Below, piece by piece: positions 26,653-36,208 of a stretch of DNA of 64,000 nt. The position numbers and the translations under genes are program-made. Each line of letters opens with the position of its first letter. Position 1 is the first letter of the stretch. This DNA is from Paenibacillus sp. V4I7 (lineage in GTDB: Bacteria; Bacillota; Bacilli; Paenibacillales; NBRC-103111), in assembly GCF_030817275.1 (NCBI RefSeq), contig NZ_JAUSZD010000002.1, positions 6,448,001 through 6,512,000 on the forward strand. The letters are read 5' to 3'. The notes under the pieces were generated by a model. The model saw only the letters and a list, made by a program, of their open reading frames with translations, was not told the origin of the DNA and ran no database searches.

Positions 26653-27692
26653 TAAACTTCAGCTCCTTGGAACGTCACTACACGCTCGCCTTCAGTAACA
26701 ACACCTAAACGGTAAGCTTTCTCGCCTTGTGCTTCTGCTGCTGCAATAGCTTTCTCAGCATCGTCCGAACCAACGATAACAACCATCCCGATACCCATGT
26801 TGAACGTACGGAACATATCGTTGTTCGAAATGCCGCCCTCACGCTGCATCAACTCAAAAATCGGAAGGATCGGCCACGATCCATATTGGATTTCGACGTT
26901 CACGCCATCAGGCAGAACGCGAGGAATATTTTCGATAAAACCGCCGCCTGTAATGTGTGCCATTCCTTTGATCGCAACATCTTCAAGCATCGCAAGAACT
27001 GGCTTCACATAAAGCTTCGTTGGCTCAAGCAGCACATTACCAAGCTTATCGCCCAGCTCATCCACATGACCTTGAAGCGTATAACCGCCATCTTCCAGCA
27101 AAAGCTTGCGCACAAGAGAGAACCCGTTACTGTGCACACCGCTCGATGCCAGACCTAGAACCACGTCTCCAGGACGGATCGTTGTACCATCGATGATCTT
27201 TTTCTTGTCGACGATTCCAACCGTAAACCCGGCAATGTCATACTCCCCAGACGCATACATGCCCGGCATTTCCGCCGTTTCGCCACCGATGAGTGAGCAG
27301 CCAGACTGCGCACAACCGTCAGCGATCCCTTTAACGATAGCTTCAATTTTCTCTGGAATTACTTTGTCACAAGCAAGATAGTCGAGGAAAAAAAGCGGCT
27401 CCGCGCCTTGAACGATAATATCATTCACGCACATCGCAACAGCGTCAATCCCAATCGTATCATGCTTATCCATTGCAAAAGCGATCTTCAGCTTCGTGCC
27501 CACGCCGTCCGTACCAGATACGAGCACAGGCTCCTCGTACTTGTCTTTGTTCAAGCTGAACAGCCCGCCGAAGCCACCGAGGTCCGTTAACACTTCAGGA
27601 CGGAAAGTCCGTTTGACGTGCTTTTTCATCCGTTCTACTGCTTCGTTCCCCGCCGCGATATCCACTCCAGCCTTTTTGTAAGCATCCGACAC
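26652..27692 (-). CDS. purM: Phosphoribosylformylglycinamidine cyclo-ligase (AIR synthetase)
   Basis: A 346-residue ATP-dependent cyclase converting FGAM to AIR. The characteristic segments are YKKAGVDIAAGNEAV at the N-terminus, SGTDGVGTKLKIAF, the metal/ATP region DAVAMCVNDIIVQGAEPLFFLDY and MAHITGGGFIENIPR. Length and motifs are standard. It lies 109 bases after purF; a short GC-rich hairpin (GTCCGC/GCGGGAC around 27739-27755) occupies that gap. Confidence 0.96.
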   Translation of the reverse strand: MSDAYKKAGVDIAAGNEAVERMKKHVKRTFRPEVLTDLGGFGGLFSLNKDKYEEPVLVSGTDGVGTKLKIAFAMDKHDTIGIDAVAMCVNDIIVQGAEPLFFLDYLACDKVIPEKIEAIVKGIADGCAQSGCSLIGGETAEMPGMYASGEYDIAGFTVGIVDKKKIIDGTTIRPGDVVLGLASSGVHSNGFSLVRKLLLEDGGYTLQGHVDELGDKLGNVLLEPTKLYVKPVLAMLEDVAIKGMAHITGGGFIENIPRVLPDGVNVEIQYGSWPILPIFELMQREGGISNNDMFRTFNMGIGMVVIVGSDDAEKAIAAAEAQGEKAYRLGVVTEGERVVTFQGAEV

Positions 27693-27801
27693 TTAGCAAT
27701 CACTCCTTAGTTTGTCTATGTATCGGGCAGGTCGTCCGCCTAAGCGGGACCCACCCGTTGTGTCTATTCCAATTTATTGCATTTCCTTATCTATTAACCA
27801 A

Positions 27802-29334
27802 TTAATCGCAAGCACAACCAACCTTCGTAACATCCACAATTTCTGTTGGATAGCTGTTATCGAAGCATGCCGTACAGTAGCCGCTCTCCGCCCCTGCCGA
27901 ACCTTGACCGATCGAATCTAACAGCCCTTCTTTTGTCAGAAAATGCAGGGAATCCGCGTTGATCGCTTTACGAATCTCTTCGATCGAATTCATCGCAGCG
28001 ATCAGCTCTTTCCGATCCGGTGTATCAATCCCGTAGTAGCATGGATTCATAAAAGGCGGCGAAGAGATACGCACGTGCACTTCTGTTGCCCCAGCTTCTC
28101 TAAGTAAATTGACGATTCGGAGTGACGTTGTCCCGCGCACGATGGAGTCATCAATCATGACAACACGCTTGCCTTCGACGACTTTACGAACGGCGCTTAG
28201 CTTCATTTTAACACCTTGCTCACGAAGCTCTTGGCTTGGAATGATGAACGTCCGGCCTGTGTAGCGGTTCTTGATCAGTCCCAGCTCATAAGGGATACCC
28301 GTTTGTTCCGCATAACCAATTGCAGCCGAAATACTCGAATCCGGCACACCAGTCACAATATCAGCGTCAACGAAAGCTTCCATCGCCAGTTTCTTACCCA
28401 TCCGCTTACGCGCGGAGTGAATATTCACCGTATCAATGTCACTATCTGGACGAGCAAAGTAGATATACTCCATCGCACAAATCGCGCGTCGGCCGCTTTC
28501 CGTGAACCGCTCCGAGCGGAAGCCGTCGCGATCAATCACGATGATTTCCCCTGGCTGCACATCACGGAAATACGTAGCTCCCACCGCATCGAAGGCGCAG
28601 GACTCGGAAGCGAACAAGTACGCATCTCCCAGACGGCCGATCATGAAGGGACGAAGTCCGTTCGGATCGAGCGCAGCGATCAATTTGTCCTTGGTGACGA
28701 TCAGGAAGGCAAAGCCGCCGATAACTTGATTCATCGCATCTTTAACCGCATCCACAATATCGTCGTGCTCCGAACGGGCAATCAAATGCGCCATAACCTC
28801 GGTGTCGCTCGTCGTTTGGAAGATCGAACCCTTCTTCTCAAGCTCGCGCTTGATAATATGCGCATTATCAAGGTTGCCGTTCGTCGCAATAGCAAGGTCG
28901 CCCTCACGGTACTTGAATACGAGTGGTTGTGCGTTTGCCAGCTTGCTTTCGCCTGCTGTTGAATAGCGCACGTGGGCGATCGCAGTAGAACCTGTCAGAG
29001 GATGCAAATTTTCATTGGTGAATACCTCTTTGGCAAGTCCCATACCGCGATAATAGTTAAACTTGCCGTCTTCCACCGTGCAAATGCCGGCACTTTCCTG
29101 TCCGCGGTGCTGCAGGGCATGCAGCCCGTAATAGCACAGAGAGGAAGCTTCGGGATGACCATACACCCCGAACACCCCGCACTCCTCATTCAGCTTATCA
29201 AACAATCCGCCTTGGCCGCCTACACCTTCGTTGAAATACTCGCCTGTCCAAAGTTCATGCTGTTTATCCCCTAGTTGAACTACGGGAGCAGCAGGGAGCT
29301 TTAGGGCCTTGGTTTTTTTCATGCCATTAGACAT
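27802..29334 (-). CDS. purF: Amidophosphoribosyltransferase
   Basis: A 510-residue precursor of the committed-step enzyme, which makes phosphoribosylamine from PRPP and glutamine. The nucleophile is Cys52 in LNEECGVFG; the residues before it form a 51-residue propeptide that must be removed, much longer than the 11 residues in B. subtilis PurF. The PRPP loop reads RVVMIDDSIVRGTTS. C-terminal cysteines (YCTACFDNSYP and GCACD) fit the Fe-S type. The gene overlaps purL by 16 bases; AAGGA lies about 10 bases before the ATG. Confidence 0.96.
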   Translation of the reverse strand: MSNGMKKTKALKLPAAPVVQLGDKQHELWTGEYFNEGVGGQGGLFDKLNEECGVFGVYGHPEASSLCYYGLHALQHRGQESAGICTVEDGKFNYYRGMGLAKEVFTNENLHPLTGSTAIAHVRYSTAGESKLANAQPLVFKYREGDLAIATNGNLDNAHIIKRELEKKGSIFQTTSDTEVMAHLIARSEHDDIVDAVKDAMNQVIGGFAFLIVTKDKLIAALDPNGLRPFMIGRLGDAYLFASESCAFDAVGATYFRDVQPGEIIVIDRDGFRSERFTESGRRAICAMEYIYFARPDSDIDTVNIHSARKRMGKKLAMEAFVDADIVTGVPDSSISAAIGYAEQTGIPYELGLIKNRYTGRTFIIPSQELREQGVKMKLSAVRKVVEGKRVVMIDDSIVRGTTSLRIVNLLREAGATEVHVRISSPPFMNPCYYGIDTPDRKELIAAMNSIEEIRKAINADSLHFLTKEGLLDSIGQGSAGAESGYCTACFDNSYPTEIVDVTKVGCACD

Positions 29335-31562
29335 GGGATCGCATCCTTCCAGACTTTCGCCAGCTCGTTTACCGGAGACTGGAGACGCTGTTCGTTATTG
29401 ATTTTAACGGTCAGATCTGAACCTGTTACTGTTCCAATTTCTTGATAAGGTACGCCTTGTGAAGCAATCCAGTGTTTCAGAGCGTCCGCTTTATCAGGAG
29501 AAGCACTGAGCAAAATACGGGATTGTGTTTCACTGAATAGCGTGAAGTCGGGACGAAGGTCAGACGCCACATTAACAGCTGCGCCCACTTTACCACCGAT
29601 ACAGCTTTCAGCCAAAGCAACGGCCAAGCCGCCTTCGGATAAGTCATGCGCAGAAGCAACAAGACCTTCTTGAATTGCTTTTAGAACCGCATTTTGCAGG
29701 CGTTTCTCTGTAGCCAAGTCCAATTCAGGAGGACGGCCTTCCGTTACACCGTGAATCACATATTGGAATTCGCTGCCGCCGAGCTCCGCTTTCGTCTCGC
29801 CGAGCAGGATGATGATGTCGCCTTCTTTTTTGAAGCTTTGCGTCGTGATGTGGTCGATGTCATGAACAAGACCAACCATCCCGATAACCGGAGTTGGGTA
29901 GATCGCACCTTTGGCATTCTCGTTGTAAAGCGAGACGTTACCGCCAATAACCGGCGTATCCAAGAAGCGGCAAGCTTCTGCCATACCGTCTGTGGATTTC
30001 TCCAACTGCCAGAAAATTTCTGGCTTGTCTGGGCTGCCGAAGTTCAGGTTATCCGTAACCGCGAGCGGCTCAGCACCGGAGCAGACAACGTTACGCGCTG
30101 CTTCAGAAACTGCAATCCGTCCGCCTACTTCCGGATCCAAGTACACATAGCGTCCGTTGCAGTCGGTTGTCATCGCGAGGCCCTTACGGGTACCGCGAAT
30201 GGTTACAACCGCTGCGTCCGAACCCGGACGCACTGCCGTATCTGTACGAACCATGTGGTCATACTGGTTGTACACCCACTCTTTGCTCGCTACCGTCGGA
30301 GACGCGAGCACCGATTTCAGTGCATCCGTCAATTTCGTTACCTCCGGGTAACGAGTCGTGTCGATCGATGCGCTAGCTTCATAATAAGCCGGCACTTTGC
30401 TCGGCTTATTGTACACCGGGCACTCGTCGACGAGTGCGCCGACAGGCATGTTCCCCACGACTTCACCGTGGTGGATCAGCTTCAGGTAACCGTCATCGGT
30501 TACCTTGCCGACTTTGGCGCAGTGGAGACCCCAGCGCTCAAAAATGCCCTTAGCTTGCGCCTCATGCTTCGGCTCAACAACGAAAAGCATACGCTCTTGA
30601 GACTCAGACAGCATCATTTCATACGCTGTCATGCCTTCTTCGCGCTGCGGAACTTCATCAAGGTAAAGCTCCATGCCGTTGCCCGCTTTACTAGCCATCT
30701 CTGCGCTGGAGCAAGTTAGCCCCGCAGCACCCATATCTTGAATTCCGAGCACGATGCCGGAATTGATTAACTCTAAGCACGCTTCCAGCACGAGCTTCTC
30801 CATGAACGGATCGCCAACTTGTACCGCTGGGCGCTTCGCTTCGGACTCCGCCGTAAGCTCCTCGGATGCGAATGTCGCACCGTGGATACCGTCGCGGCCA
30901 GTCGCTGGTCCGACGTAGAAGACTGGGTTGCCAACACCTTTGGCAACACCGCGTTGAATCATGTTGTGGTCGATAAGACCCACACACATCGCATTAACGA
31001 GCGGGTTCCCCTCGTAGCTCTCGTCGAACATCACTTCGCCGCCGACTGTCGGAATCCCGATACAGTTCCCGTATCCAGCGATTCCGGATACAACGTGCTC
31101 GAACAAGTACTTCACGCGGTCGTTTTCCAGCTTACCGAAACGCAAGGAATTCAGAAGCGCTACCGGGCGTGCGCCCATTGAGAAAATATCACGAATAATA
31201 CCGCCCACTCCTGTCGCCGCGCCTTGATAAGGCTCGATCGCTGAAGGGTGGTTATGACTTTCAATTTTGAAAACAACCGCTTGGTTGTCTCCGATATCTA
31301 CTATCCCTGCGCCTTCGCCAGGTCCCATCAAGACGCGAGGTCCTGTCACTGGGAATTTACGAAGTACAGGTTTGGAATTTTTATAAGAACAGTGCTCGGA
31401 CCACATAACGCTGAAAACACCGATCTCTACATAGTTCGGGTTGCGTCCAAGGAAGCCGCAAATTTTGGCAAACTCTTCGTCCGTTACGCCCATTTGCTTG
31501 TAAATTTTCTGCTCCGCGATTTGCTCGGCTGTTGGTTCATTAACGGATAGCTGCTGCGTCAT
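29319..31562 (-). CDS. purL: Phosphoribosylformylglycinamidine synthase large subunit
   Basis: A 747-residue synthetase subunit of the small (Gram-positive) type, which works with PurQ and PurS to make FGAM. Diagnostic stretches are GVFSVMWSEHCSYKNSKP, KIESHNHPSAIEPYQGAATG with the catalytic His, and GGNVSLYNE. It overlaps purQ by 23 bases upstream and purF by 16 downstream, a tightly packed arrangement. Confidence 0.97.
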   Translation of the reverse strand: MTQQLSVNEPTAEQIAEQKIYKQMGVTDEEFAKICGFLGRNPNYVEIGVFSVMWSEHCSYKNSKPVLRKFPVTGPRVLMGPGEGAGIVDIGDNQAVVFKIESHNHPSAIEPYQGAATGVGGIIRDIFSMGARPVALLNSLRFGKLENDRVKYLFEHVVSGIAGYGNCIGIPTVGGEVMFDESYEGNPLVNAMCVGLIDHNMIQRGVAKGVGNPVFYVGPATGRDGIHGATFASEELTAESEAKRPAVQVGDPFMEKLVLEACLELINSGIVLGIQDMGAAGLTCSSAEMASKAGNGMELYLDEVPQREEGMTAYEMMLSESQERMLFVVEPKHEAQAKGIFERWGLHCAKVGKVTDDGYLKLIHHGEVVGNMPVGALVDECPVYNKPSKVPAYYEASASIDTTRYPEVTKLTDALKSVLASPTVASKEWVYNQYDHMVRTDTAVRPGSDAAVVTIRGTRKGLAMTTDCNGRYVYLDPEVGGRIAVSEAARNVVCSGAEPLAVTDNLNFGSPDKPEIFWQLEKSTDGMAEACRFLDTPVIGGNVSLYNENAKGAIYPTPVIGMVGLVHDIDHITTQSFKKEGDIIILLGETKAELGGSEFQYVIHGVTEGRPPELDLATEKRLQNAVLKAIQEGLVASAHDLSEGGLAVALAESCIGGKVGAAVNVASDLRPDFTLFSETQSRILLSASPDKADALKHWIASQGVPYQEIGTVTGSDLTVKINNEQRLQSPVNELAKVWKDAIPCLMA

Positions 31563-32235
31563 GTTTCTCCCTCCAAGCGCTTAGAATTGATGTGAACATT
31601 TTCTTACCATCTGCGGAGCCAAGAATCTCATGAACGGCACGCTCCGGATGAGGCATCATACCAACGACATTACCAGCTTTATTGCTGATTCCAGCGATAT
31701 CGTCAAGGGATCCGTTCGGATTGTTGCCCGCTTCATAACGGAATACGATTTGATTGTTTTCTTGCAATTCTTTTAGTGTAGCTTCGTCACAATAATAGTT
31801 ACCTTCGCCGTGAGCGATTGGAATTTCAATCAGCTCGCCCTCCGCGTAATCACGCGTGAAAGCCGTCGTGTTGTTCTCCACTTTGAGGATCGTTTGGTGG
31901 CAGCGGAATTTCATTCCGTTGTTGCGCAGCAAAGCGCCTGGCAGTAATCTTGCTTCCGTTAACACTTGGAATCCGTTACAAATACCTAGAATGTACTTGC
32001 CTTCTTCCGCAGCCTTAACCACAGCTTTCATGACGTTCGTAAATTGGGCAATCGCTCCGCAACGCAGGTAATCCCCATAAGAGAATCCACCCGGCACGAG
32101 GATGCAGTCGTATTTGGACAAGTCGCCATCTGTATGCCAAACATACTCAACCGGCTGACCAATGGTATCTTCGATTGCTTTATACAGATCGATGTCGCAG
32201 TTCGATCCCGGAAATACAAGAACCGCAAAATTCAT
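31540..32235 (-). CDS. purQ: FGAM synthase glutaminase subunit
   Basis: A 231-residue class I glutamine amidotransferase that feeds ammonia to PurL. The nucleophile Cys is in ILGICNGFQVL, and the His/Glu pair is in MMPHPERAVHE. FAVLVFPGSNCDIDLYKA is the family N-terminus. The ATG at 32235 follows AGGAGGAAAACGTC, which sets the start; a longer frame to 32319 would overlap purS. Confidence 0.96.
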   Translation of the reverse strand: MNFAVLVFPGSNCDIDLYKAIEDTIGQPVEYVWHTDGDLSKYDCILVPGGFSYGDYLRCGAIAQFTNVMKAVVKAAEEGKYILGICNGFQVLTEARLLPGALLRNNGMKFRCHQTILKVENNTTAFTRDYAEGELIEIPIAHGEGNYYCDEATLKELQENNQIVFRYEAGNNPNGSLDDIAGISNKAGNVVGMMPHPERAVHEILGSADGKKMFTSILSAWREKHDAAAIR

Positions 32236-32261
32236 GACGTTTTCCTCCTTATTCTGGTTTA

Positions 32262-32501
32262 TTACGCCAACTCGTAGCGGTAGTCTTCGATAACCGTGTT
32301 CGCAAGCAGCTTCTCGCACATTGCTTTTACGCGTGCTTCCGCTTCTGCTTTATCCGTTGTATCCAGTTCTAACTCCAAGTATTTCCCGATGCGCACCTTG
32401 CCAACTTCCTCAAAACCCATGGAATGAAGCGCTCCTTGCACCGCAGTTCCTTGAACATCCAATACGTTCTGCTTGATCGTTACGTAGACCGTTGCTTTCA
32501 T
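32262..32501 (-). CDS. purS: FGAM synthase subunit PurS
   Basis: A 79-residue protein that bridges PurL and PurQ in the Gram-positive FGAM synthase. It has the conserved pattern VTIKQNVLDVQGTAVQGAL and GKYLELELDTTDKAEA. GAGGAGG precedes the ATG. It opens the second half of the operon after the hairpin-rich gap from purC. Confidence 0.95.
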   Translation of the reverse strand: MKATVYVTIKQNVLDVQGTAVQGALHSMGFEEVGKVRIGKYLELELDTTDKAEAEARVKAMCEKLLANTVIEDYRYELA

Positions 32502-32580
32502 TTCAAATCTCCTCCTCGTATATGCTTGTCAAAATAGAAGTCCTTAGAGCCTCTTATAAGTCGTTTATTTCACTAAAATG

Positions 32581-32616
32581 GGAGGATAAAAGCCTCTAAA
32601 GGCTCTTATTTCTCCT
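32581..32616. repeat. Intra-operon hairpin 1 of 3
   Basis: GGAG and CTCC at the base, then AAAAGCC/GGCTCTT around a TCTAAA loop. It is the weakest member of the three-hairpin set between purC and purS. Confidence 0.6.
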
Positions 32617-32632
32617 AAAAAAGACAATTTGA

Positions 32633-32686
32633 CCGATATTCCGGTAAATAAGAGACCTTAAAGGCTCTTATTTGCCGGAATATCGG
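32633..32686. repeat. Intra-operon hairpin 2 of 3 (very long stem)
   Basis: CCGATATTCCGG pairs perfectly with CCGGAATATCGG, and after one wobble position AAATAAGAG pairs with CTCTTATTT. That gives about 21 base pairs around a 10-base loop. No T-run follows on the minus strand, so simple termination is unlikely. Confidence 0.75.
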
Positions 32687-32696
32687 CGATTCCCAT

Positions 32697-32726
32697 GGAA
32701 TAAGAGTCTCTAAAGGCTCTTATTCC
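32697..32726. repeat. Intra-operon hairpin 3 of 3
   Basis: GGAATAAGAG pairs perfectly with CTCTTATTCC around a 10-base loop. It shares the GAG..CTAAAGGCTCTTATT core with the other two. Confidence 0.7.
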
Positions 32727-32776
32727 TTTTGTCGCAGCCTAAGCTGCGGGGAGCCGGGGGAGTGGGGGAACCTCCC

Positions 32777-33667
32777 CTAATCCACCAAACGGTGTAAAAT
32801 TTCTTTATAACGGTTCGAAGTTTCTTCTACAACGGAAGCTGGCAGCTCATCCGGCTCACTATTTTTATCCCAACCCGATCCCGCTAAGTACGTACGAACG
32901 GGCTCTTTGTCCATCGAATCAATCTCGATATCCAGGGCGTATTTATCTTCTGACCAGTAACGCGAGGAATCCGGCGTGAAAATTTCATCTATAATAATAA
33001 GTTCACCCGCATAAAAGCCGAATTCAAACTTGGTATCTGCTAAAATAATACCCTTTTGCTCACAAATCGCATGAGCCAGTGTGTAAAGCATAATGCTTCG
33101 CTCTTGCAGCTCATAAGTCAGCTTCTCACCGACTAATTCAATCATTTGTTCCACGGAAATGTCTTCGTCATGACCGACATCATTTTTAGCCGCAGGTGTG
33201 AAAATAGGATCTTGCAAGCGCTCGTTTTTGCGCAGGCCTTCAGGCAGTTTGCGACCGTTAATCTCGCCGGTTTTTTCGTACTGTCTCCAGCCGTTGCCTG
33301 TGATGTACCCGCGAACCACGCACTCAATGGAGATGCGCTCCGCTTTTTTCGCTACAATAATACGTTCCTTTAGAAGCTCTCTATCTTCCGCACTCGGAAT
33401 AATCGCGTGAAGCTTTTCCACATCCGTATGCACAATGTGATTGCTCATGTAACCGCTAGTTATGCCGAACCAGTATTTACTAAGCGCGTTCAGAACGTAC
33501 CCCTTATCAGGAATACCAGGCTTCAACATATAATCAAAAGCCGAAATCCGATCCGTCACCACAATAAGGAAATGTTCGCCCAGATCATACAGTTCACGTA
33601 CTTTACCCTTATGAACCAGGGGAGCGTTAATCATTTCAACGGCTGAATCCACGATATTGCTTGCCAC
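32777..33667 (-). CDS. purC: SAICAR synthetase
   Basis: About 296 residues; joins aspartate to CAIR using ATP. Family segments are LVHKGKVRELYDLGEHFLIV, VTDRISAFDY, ECVVRGYITGNGW and DTKFEFG. It is longer than B. subtilis PurC (about 240 residues), resembling the longer SAICAR synthetases of other lineages. The start is ambiguous: GTG at 33667 or GTG at 33676, both after AGGAAAGGAT; 33667 gives better SD spacing. The gene is 36 bases after purB. Confidence 0.94.
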   Translation of the reverse strand: MASNIVDSAVEMINAPLVHKGKVRELYDLGEHFLIVVTDRISAFDYMLKPGIPDKGYVLNALSKYWFGITSGYMSNHIVHTDVEKLHAIIPSAEDRELLKERIIVAKKAERISIECVVRGYITGNGWRQYEKTGEINGRKLPEGLRKNERLQDPIFTPAAKNDVGHDEDISVEQMIELVGEKLTYELQERSIMLYTLAHAICEQKGIILADTKFEFGFYAGELIIIDEIFTPDSSRYWSEDKYALDIEIDSMDKEPVRTYLAGSGWDKNSEPDELPASVVEETSNRYKEILHRLVD

Positions 33668-33703
33668 GAACCACACATCCTTTCCTGCTAAAAATGTTGT
33701 TTT

Positions 33704-34999
33704 CTATTTCAAGCCTAAGCGGTTAAAGATCGTGTCAACATGTTTCAAATGCCAGCTTGGATCGAAGCAATCTGCGATTTCTTCTGGGCTTAACACTTCT
33801 GTAATCACGGAAGCATTCTCTACGATTTCGCGGAACGAACGCTGTTCTTCCCATGCCTGCATCGCTCTTGGTTGAACCGTATCGTACGCTTGCTCACGAG
33901 CAAAGCCTTTGTCGATCAGTTTTGTCATAACGCGGCCAGAGAAAGGAACGTCATAGGTGCTGCGCATGTTGCGTTTCATATTTTCAGGGAACACAGTCAA
34001 GTTCTTGATGATGTTGCCTAGTCGGTTCAGCATGTAGTTAAGCAGCTGCGTCGCATCCGGCAGGATAATACGCTCAACGGAGGAGTGCGAAATGTCGCGC
34101 TCATGCCAAAGCGTTACGTTCTCGTAAGCGGAAACCATGTGCCCGCGAATCACACGGGACAGACCGGAAATGCTCTCGCAACCAATCGGGTTACGCTTAT
34201 GCGGCATGGCGGAGGAACCTTTTTGACCTTTTGCAAATGGCTCTTCAACCTCGCGGAACTCACTCTTCTGAAGCGCGCGAATTTCAGTCGCGAATTTATC
34301 AAGGGACGTAGCAACCAACGCCAGCGTCGCCATGTACTCAGCGTGACGGTCACGCTGCAAGGTTTGTGTAGAGATCGGAGCTGCTTTCGTGCCCAGCTTG
34401 CCGCACACATACTCTTCAACGAATGGATCGATGTTCGCGTAGGTGCCTACTGCACCTGAGATTTTACCGAATTGCACGCCATCAGCAGCAAAGCGGAAAC
34501 GCTCCAGGTTACGCTTCATTTCTTCGTACCAAAGCGCCATTTTCAAACCAAACGTCGTCGGCTCTGCATGCACACCATGCGTTCTGCCCATCATGGCTGT
34601 ATCTTTATGTTCGATTGCTTTATTGCGAAGGATTTCAATGAAATTCTGAATGTCTTTGTCCAAAATCTCGTTTGCCTGTCTCAGCAAGTAGCCAAGTGCT
34701 GTATCGACAACGTCTGTCGAAGTTAAACCATAGTGAACCCATTTGCGCTCAGGTCCCAGCGTTTCGGAAACTGCTCTAGTAAAGGCGATCACGTCATGAC
34801 GCGTCTCTTGCTCGATTTCATAAATGCGGTCAATGTTGAAGCTTGCGTTCTCGCGCAGTACTTTCACATCTTCCTTAGGAATAACTCCGAGTTCTGACCA
34901 TGCTTCGCAAGAAAGAATCTCGACTTCAAGCCAAGCTTGGAATTTATTTTCCTCTGTCCAAATGCGTGCCATTTCTGGGCGTGTATAACGTTCAATCAT
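33704..34999 (-). CDS. purB: Adenylosuccinate lyase
   Basis: A 431-residue fumarase/aspartase-superfamily lyase. It acts twice in purine synthesis, on SAICAR and on adenylosuccinate. The signature loop GSSAMPHKRNP carries the catalytic Ser; MMGRTHGVHAEP carries the catalytic His. Length is standard. GGAGGAACGG lies before the ATG, and it is 30 bases after purK. Confidence 0.97.
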   Translation of the reverse strand: MIERYTRPEMARIWTEENKFQAWLEVEILSCEAWSELGVIPKEDVKVLRENASFNIDRIYEIEQETRHDVIAFTRAVSETLGPERKWVHYGLTSTDVVDTALGYLLRQANEILDKDIQNFIEILRNKAIEHKDTAMMGRTHGVHAEPTTFGLKMALWYEEMKRNLERFRFAADGVQFGKISGAVGTYANIDPFVEEYVCGKLGTKAAPISTQTLQRDRHAEYMATLALVATSLDKFATEIRALQKSEFREVEEPFAKGQKGSSAMPHKRNPIGCESISGLSRVIRGHMVSAYENVTLWHERDISHSSVERIILPDATQLLNYMLNRLGNIIKNLTVFPENMKRNMRSTYDVPFSGRVMTKLIDKGFAREQAYDTVQPRAMQAWEEQRSFREIVENASVITEVLSPEEIADCFDPSWHLKHVDTIFNRLGLK

Positions 35000-35029
35000 G
35001 TTAGCCGTTCCTCCAATGAGTTCATTTAC

Positions 35030-36208
35030 TTACTTTCCCCAAATGCTTGTCTGTTCTATCCAAGTTAGTGCTTTCGCGACATCGCTTGTAAGGAGATTGA
35101 TGTGTCCCATCTTGCGTTTTTCTTTCGCTTCTTGCTTGCCATATAAATGAACCTTCGCAGAAACGCCTAATTCACTATGTTCCAGGAAATCGGGTCGGTC
35201 GATCAGTTCTTGCAGCGGTTCGATATGCTCACCAAGCAAATTGACCATCACAACAGGTGTCATCAGCTCAGTAGAACCAAGCGGCAGGTTACAAATCGCG
35301 CGAACATGCTGTTCGAACTGTGAAGTTCGGCAGGCTTCCATCGTGTAGTGACCTGAATTGTGCGGGCGTGGCGCAAGCTCATTGACGTAAAGCTGTCCAT
35401 CCTTCGTCAGGAATAACTCCACTGCGATCAAACCAATCACACCGAGCGATTCTGCGATGCGTACGGCAAGCTCTTCAGCTTCCTTTTGCACCTCTACAGG
35501 AATTCGCGCTGGGACGATCGATTGATGCAGGATGTTATGTACATGTATATTTTCAGCAGCGGGAAAAGCCTTCACCTCGCCGCGTGGACTTCTTGCCGCA
35601 ATCACGGATAATTCTTTGTCAAAATGAATGAATTGTTCGAGAACCAGCTCTGTTTTGGCGCGGCTGAGCGTTTCGTAAGCTTCCTCCACCTCGTCCAGCG
35701 AGCGAAGAACCCATTGCCCTTTGCCATCGTAGCCACCGGTTGCTGTTTTGAGGACACACGGTGTCCCGAAGCGCAGTACCGCTTCTTTTAGTTCTTCTGC
35801 ACTCTTGATTTCAGCATATGGAGCAACAGGTACGCCCGCTGCTTCAATCGCTTTCTTTTCACGCAGACGATGCTGGGTCGTGTATAAAAGCTCACTTCCT
35901 TGAGGAACATAGGACTCATTCATTAATATGTTGGTCACATGTGCATCGACGTTCTCGAATTCGTAGGTGATGACGTCCGACAAGGCTGCGAGTCTTCTCG
36001 CCGCTTCAACATCGTCAAAGTCCGCTTGAATTTGCTCATCTGCGACTTGACCGCAAGGCGCGTCATCCGTAGGATCGAGCGTCACGAAGCGATACCCCAT
36101 GTTGCGTCCTGCCAAGGCCAACATGCGGCCTAGCTGCCCACCGCCCAAGATGCCGATGGTACCGCCTGGCTTGATGACCTTATCGCTTAAGTTTGAGGCT
36201 TCGCTCAT
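35030..36208 (-). CDS. purK: N5-carboxyaminoimidazole ribonucleotide synthase
   Basis: A 392-residue ATP-grasp enzyme that carboxylates AIR with bicarbonate. IGILGGGQLGRMLALAGRNM is the N-terminal nucleotide fold; VLKTATGGYDGKGQWVLR is the ATP-grasp loop and NELAPRPHNSGHYTMEAC the metal site. It overlaps purE by 4 bases (ATGA). Confidence 0.96.
   Translation of the reverse strand: MSEASNLSDKVIKPGGTIGILGGGQLGRMLALAGRNMGYRFVTLDPTDDAPCGQVADEQIQADFDDVEAARRLAALSDVITYEFENVDAHVTNILMNESYVPQGSELLYTTQHRLREKKAIEAAGVPVAPYAEIKSAEELKEAVLRFGTPCVLKTATGGYDGKGQWVLRSLDEVEEAYETLSRAKTELVLEQFIHFDKELSVIAARSPRGEVKAFPAAENIHVHNILHQSIVPARIPVEVQKEAEELAVRIAESLGVIGLIAVELFLTKDGQLYVNELAPRPHNSGHYTMEACRTSQFEQHVRAICNLPLGSTELMTPVVMVNLLGEHIEPLQELIDRPDFLEHSELGVSAKVHLYGKQEAKEKRKMGHINLLTSDVAKALTWIEQTSIWGK

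Larger units (their letters stand above)
32502..32776. other. purC-purS gap filled by three hairpins
   Basis: A 275-base untranslated stretch inside the operon. Three inverted repeats sharing the core CTCTTATT and TAAAGGCTCTTATT occupy 32581-32726 and are listed separately. No gene fits here. Confidence 0.7.

Noticed and set aside
29694..30719. A 341-codon plus-strand frame opposite purL
   Set aside because: It lies fully within purL and shows no family motif; the minus frame is certain.
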